Source: an uncultured Collinsella sp. (GTDB taxonomy: Bacteria > Actinomycetota > Coriobacteriia > Coriobacteriales > Coriobacteriaceae). From it: a stretch of 24,476 nucleotides of DNA. This document shows, piece after piece, positions 23,630-24,476 of this stretch (the stretch's first letter is position 1; every line of letters begins with the position of its first letter). The position numbers and the translations under genes are program-made. The notes beneath the pieces were generated by a model. That model had not been told where the DNA came from and made no database searches. It saw only the letters and a list, made by a program, of their open reading frames with translations. Location of the stretch: positions 1 to 24,476 of the forward strand of contig USLO01000006.1 of the NCBI GenBank assembly GCA_900555515.1, read 5' to 3'.

Positions 23630-24221
23630 CAGCCAACTCCCTTCTGAACTCAGCTTCATCATGAATCAAACCGGCCTCGTAGCGCATTCGCAAGAAGGCA
23701 CCAATCTTCGGATCAACGGTCTTCTTATACAAATACTTGTGAAGCAAGTTATTTAACTGCCTATCAAAGAAAGTATTGTACTGAAGCTCTATCGGATAAC
23801 AGCGAGCTTCACGCACATAATAGAGATGAACGCCACGATAACCGTCGTCTATGGCTTTTCCAGCAGATAGATCAACAACTTTAAAATCAGAACCGCTTAA
23901 CGCAAGAACGGATTCATAAGAATCAACAATGGATCGAAAGCCGAGAAGGTCATTAAAGACTTTACGCACTTGATGATCGGGCCAATATCGGTCTAACTTA
24001 AGCTTGATAGACTGAAGAGATTTAATTCGACTATCTATAGGCAAGTCAACCAATACCGATTGGCCTTGATACCACTCATTAGCTTTAAAGAGCTCAGCAA
24101 GCAGAAGGTCCCGATCAAAATAATGCAGGTTCTTCTTAAGCGATATCCCCAGCTCGCTTTTATAAGAAAGGGATGAGAGCAGGTCGACGGAGAGGCCATC
24201 GCGCTCCAGAATGTCAATCAT
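23610..24221 (-). CDS. Small RelA/SpoT-domain nucleotidyltransferase
   Basis: The 203-residue protein has the fold motifs of a (p)ppGpp synthetase domain and no hydrolase, TGS or ACT domain. R65, K67, S71, K75 match the RxKxxxSIxxK ATP-binding stretch; D91 in NDLLGFR matches the catalytic metal Asp; GYRGVH (127-132) matches the G-loop with the guanine-stacking Tyr; E145 in IELQ matches the catalytic Glu. The usual EIQIRT reads IELQYNT, and the protein is a divergent small alarmone-synthetase-like enzyme. It could make (p)ppGpp or ppApp, or modify tRNA as some toxic relatives do. AAAGGGGATGAGAG precedes the ATG. It is inserted between rfbA and rfbB in the same orientation and is AT-rich. Confidence 0.82.
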   Translation of the reverse strand: MIDILERDGLSVDLLSSLSYKSELGISLKKNLHYFDRDLLLAELFKANEWYQGQSVLVDLPIDSRIKSLQSIKLKLDRYWPDHQVRKVFNDLLGFRSIVDSYESVLALSGSDFKVVDLSAGKAIDDGYRGVHLYYVREARCYPIELQYNTFFDRQLNNLLHKYLYKKTVDPKIGAFLRMRYEAGLIHDEAEFRRELADALSGC

Positions 24222-24245
24222 CTCTCATCCCCTTTCACCGGACAA

Positions 24246-24476
24246 TTAGTATTCGCGCGGGCTGTTGACGATCTCGCCGGCGGCGACCTTCTTCAGGTGC
24301 CGCCCGTAGACCGACTTGCCGTAGGCCTCGGCGGCCTGCCTTAGCCCCTCGGTGGTGATCCAGCCGTTCTCCCAGGCGATCTCCTCGGGCACGGACACGG
24401 GCAGGTCCTGGGAGTGCTCCACGGCGCGGACGAACTCCGCGGCCTCGTGCAGGCTCTCCATGGTGCCGGTGTCCAG
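24246..24476 (-). CDS. rfbA: Glucose-1-phosphate thymidylyltransferase, C-terminal fragment
   Basis: The last 76 codons of a gene that continues past the right edge. The reading begins LDTGTMESLHEAAEFVRAVE, which is the family segment just after the nucleotidyltransferase core, and ends with the helical C-terminus (IAWENGWIT, YGKSVYGRHL). The enzyme makes dTDP-glucose from dTTP and glucose 1-phosphate, the first step to dTDP-L-rhamnose. Composition matches rfbB and rfbCD. The stop is 24 bases before the RelA/SpoT-domain gene. Confidence 0.93.
   Translation of the reverse strand: MDTGTMESLHEAAEFVRAVEHSQDLPVSVPEEIAWENGWITTEGLRQAAEAYGKSVYGRHLKKVAAGEIVNSPREY

Noticed and set aside
22481..23647. 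388-codon plus-strand open frame opposite rfbB
   Set aside because: Its Val/Gly/Ala/Asp-rich sequence is the reverse reading of GC-rich rfbB codons, and it ends in the unrelated AT-rich gene.
1..24476. CRISPR arrays, insertion sequences, integrases and rRNA genes
   Set aside because: No repeat-spacer pattern, transposase or integrase motif, or rRNA-like sequence was seen anywhere in the window.

Overview
The window reads as a moderately GC-rich actinobacterial chromosome, most like a gut Coriobacteriia such as Collinsella. That assignment is inference from gene content and from protein and codon style; no rRNA or marker search was possible. Starts include GTG and TTG, and most genes have clear purine-rich ribosome binding sites.

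Left part (1-7233, all minus strand). Read 5' to 3', the genes are a CtpE-like P-type cation ATPase, a membrane protein with two zinc ribbons, a cytoplasmic cyclophilin, a TPR membrane protein, mreB and the start of mreC (cut by the window edge). The cyclophilin and TPR genes are tightly coupled, and mreB and mreC are separated by about 20 bases. A tRNA-Arg(CCG) with its own promoter and terminator (7250-7412) lies just upstream of the ATPase.

Centre (7492-16108, plus strand). One compact operon encodes the whole shikimate pathway plus the phenylalanine and tyrosine branches: DAHP synthase, prephenate dehydrogenase, aroB, aroA, aroC, chorismate mutase-prephenate dehydratase, a fused shikimate dehydrogenase-shikimate kinase, and aroQ. 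Genes overlap or abut at several junctions. A terminator-like hairpin sits in the leader before the first gene, and a second strong hairpin sits before aroQ.

Accessory island (16116-18040). Two unrecognised or barely characterised genes overlap by one base (TAATG): a DUF4869-like protein and a P-loop protein with a possible TOPRIM-like C-terminal half. A promoter-like -10 box and a strong terminator frame them. Next come the debris of a membrane acyltransferase and a tRNA-Arg(TCT). This is the best candidate for an undescribed two-gene system.

Right part (18042-24476). This is a cell-surface polysaccharide region: an O-antigen/teichoic-acid type ABC exporter (minus), a divergent membrane-anchored family 2 glycosyltransferase (plus), and the dTDP-L-rhamnose genes rfbCD (fused), rfbB and the end of rfbA (minus). 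Between rfbA and rfbB, in the same orientation and with operon-like spacing, lie a small RelA/SpoT-domain nucleotidyltransferase gene and an overlapping 76-residue gene. Both are visibly more AT-rich than the rfb genes around them. This pair is the second strong candidate: a possible alarmone-type toxin-antitoxin or regulatory module inside a rhamnose operon.
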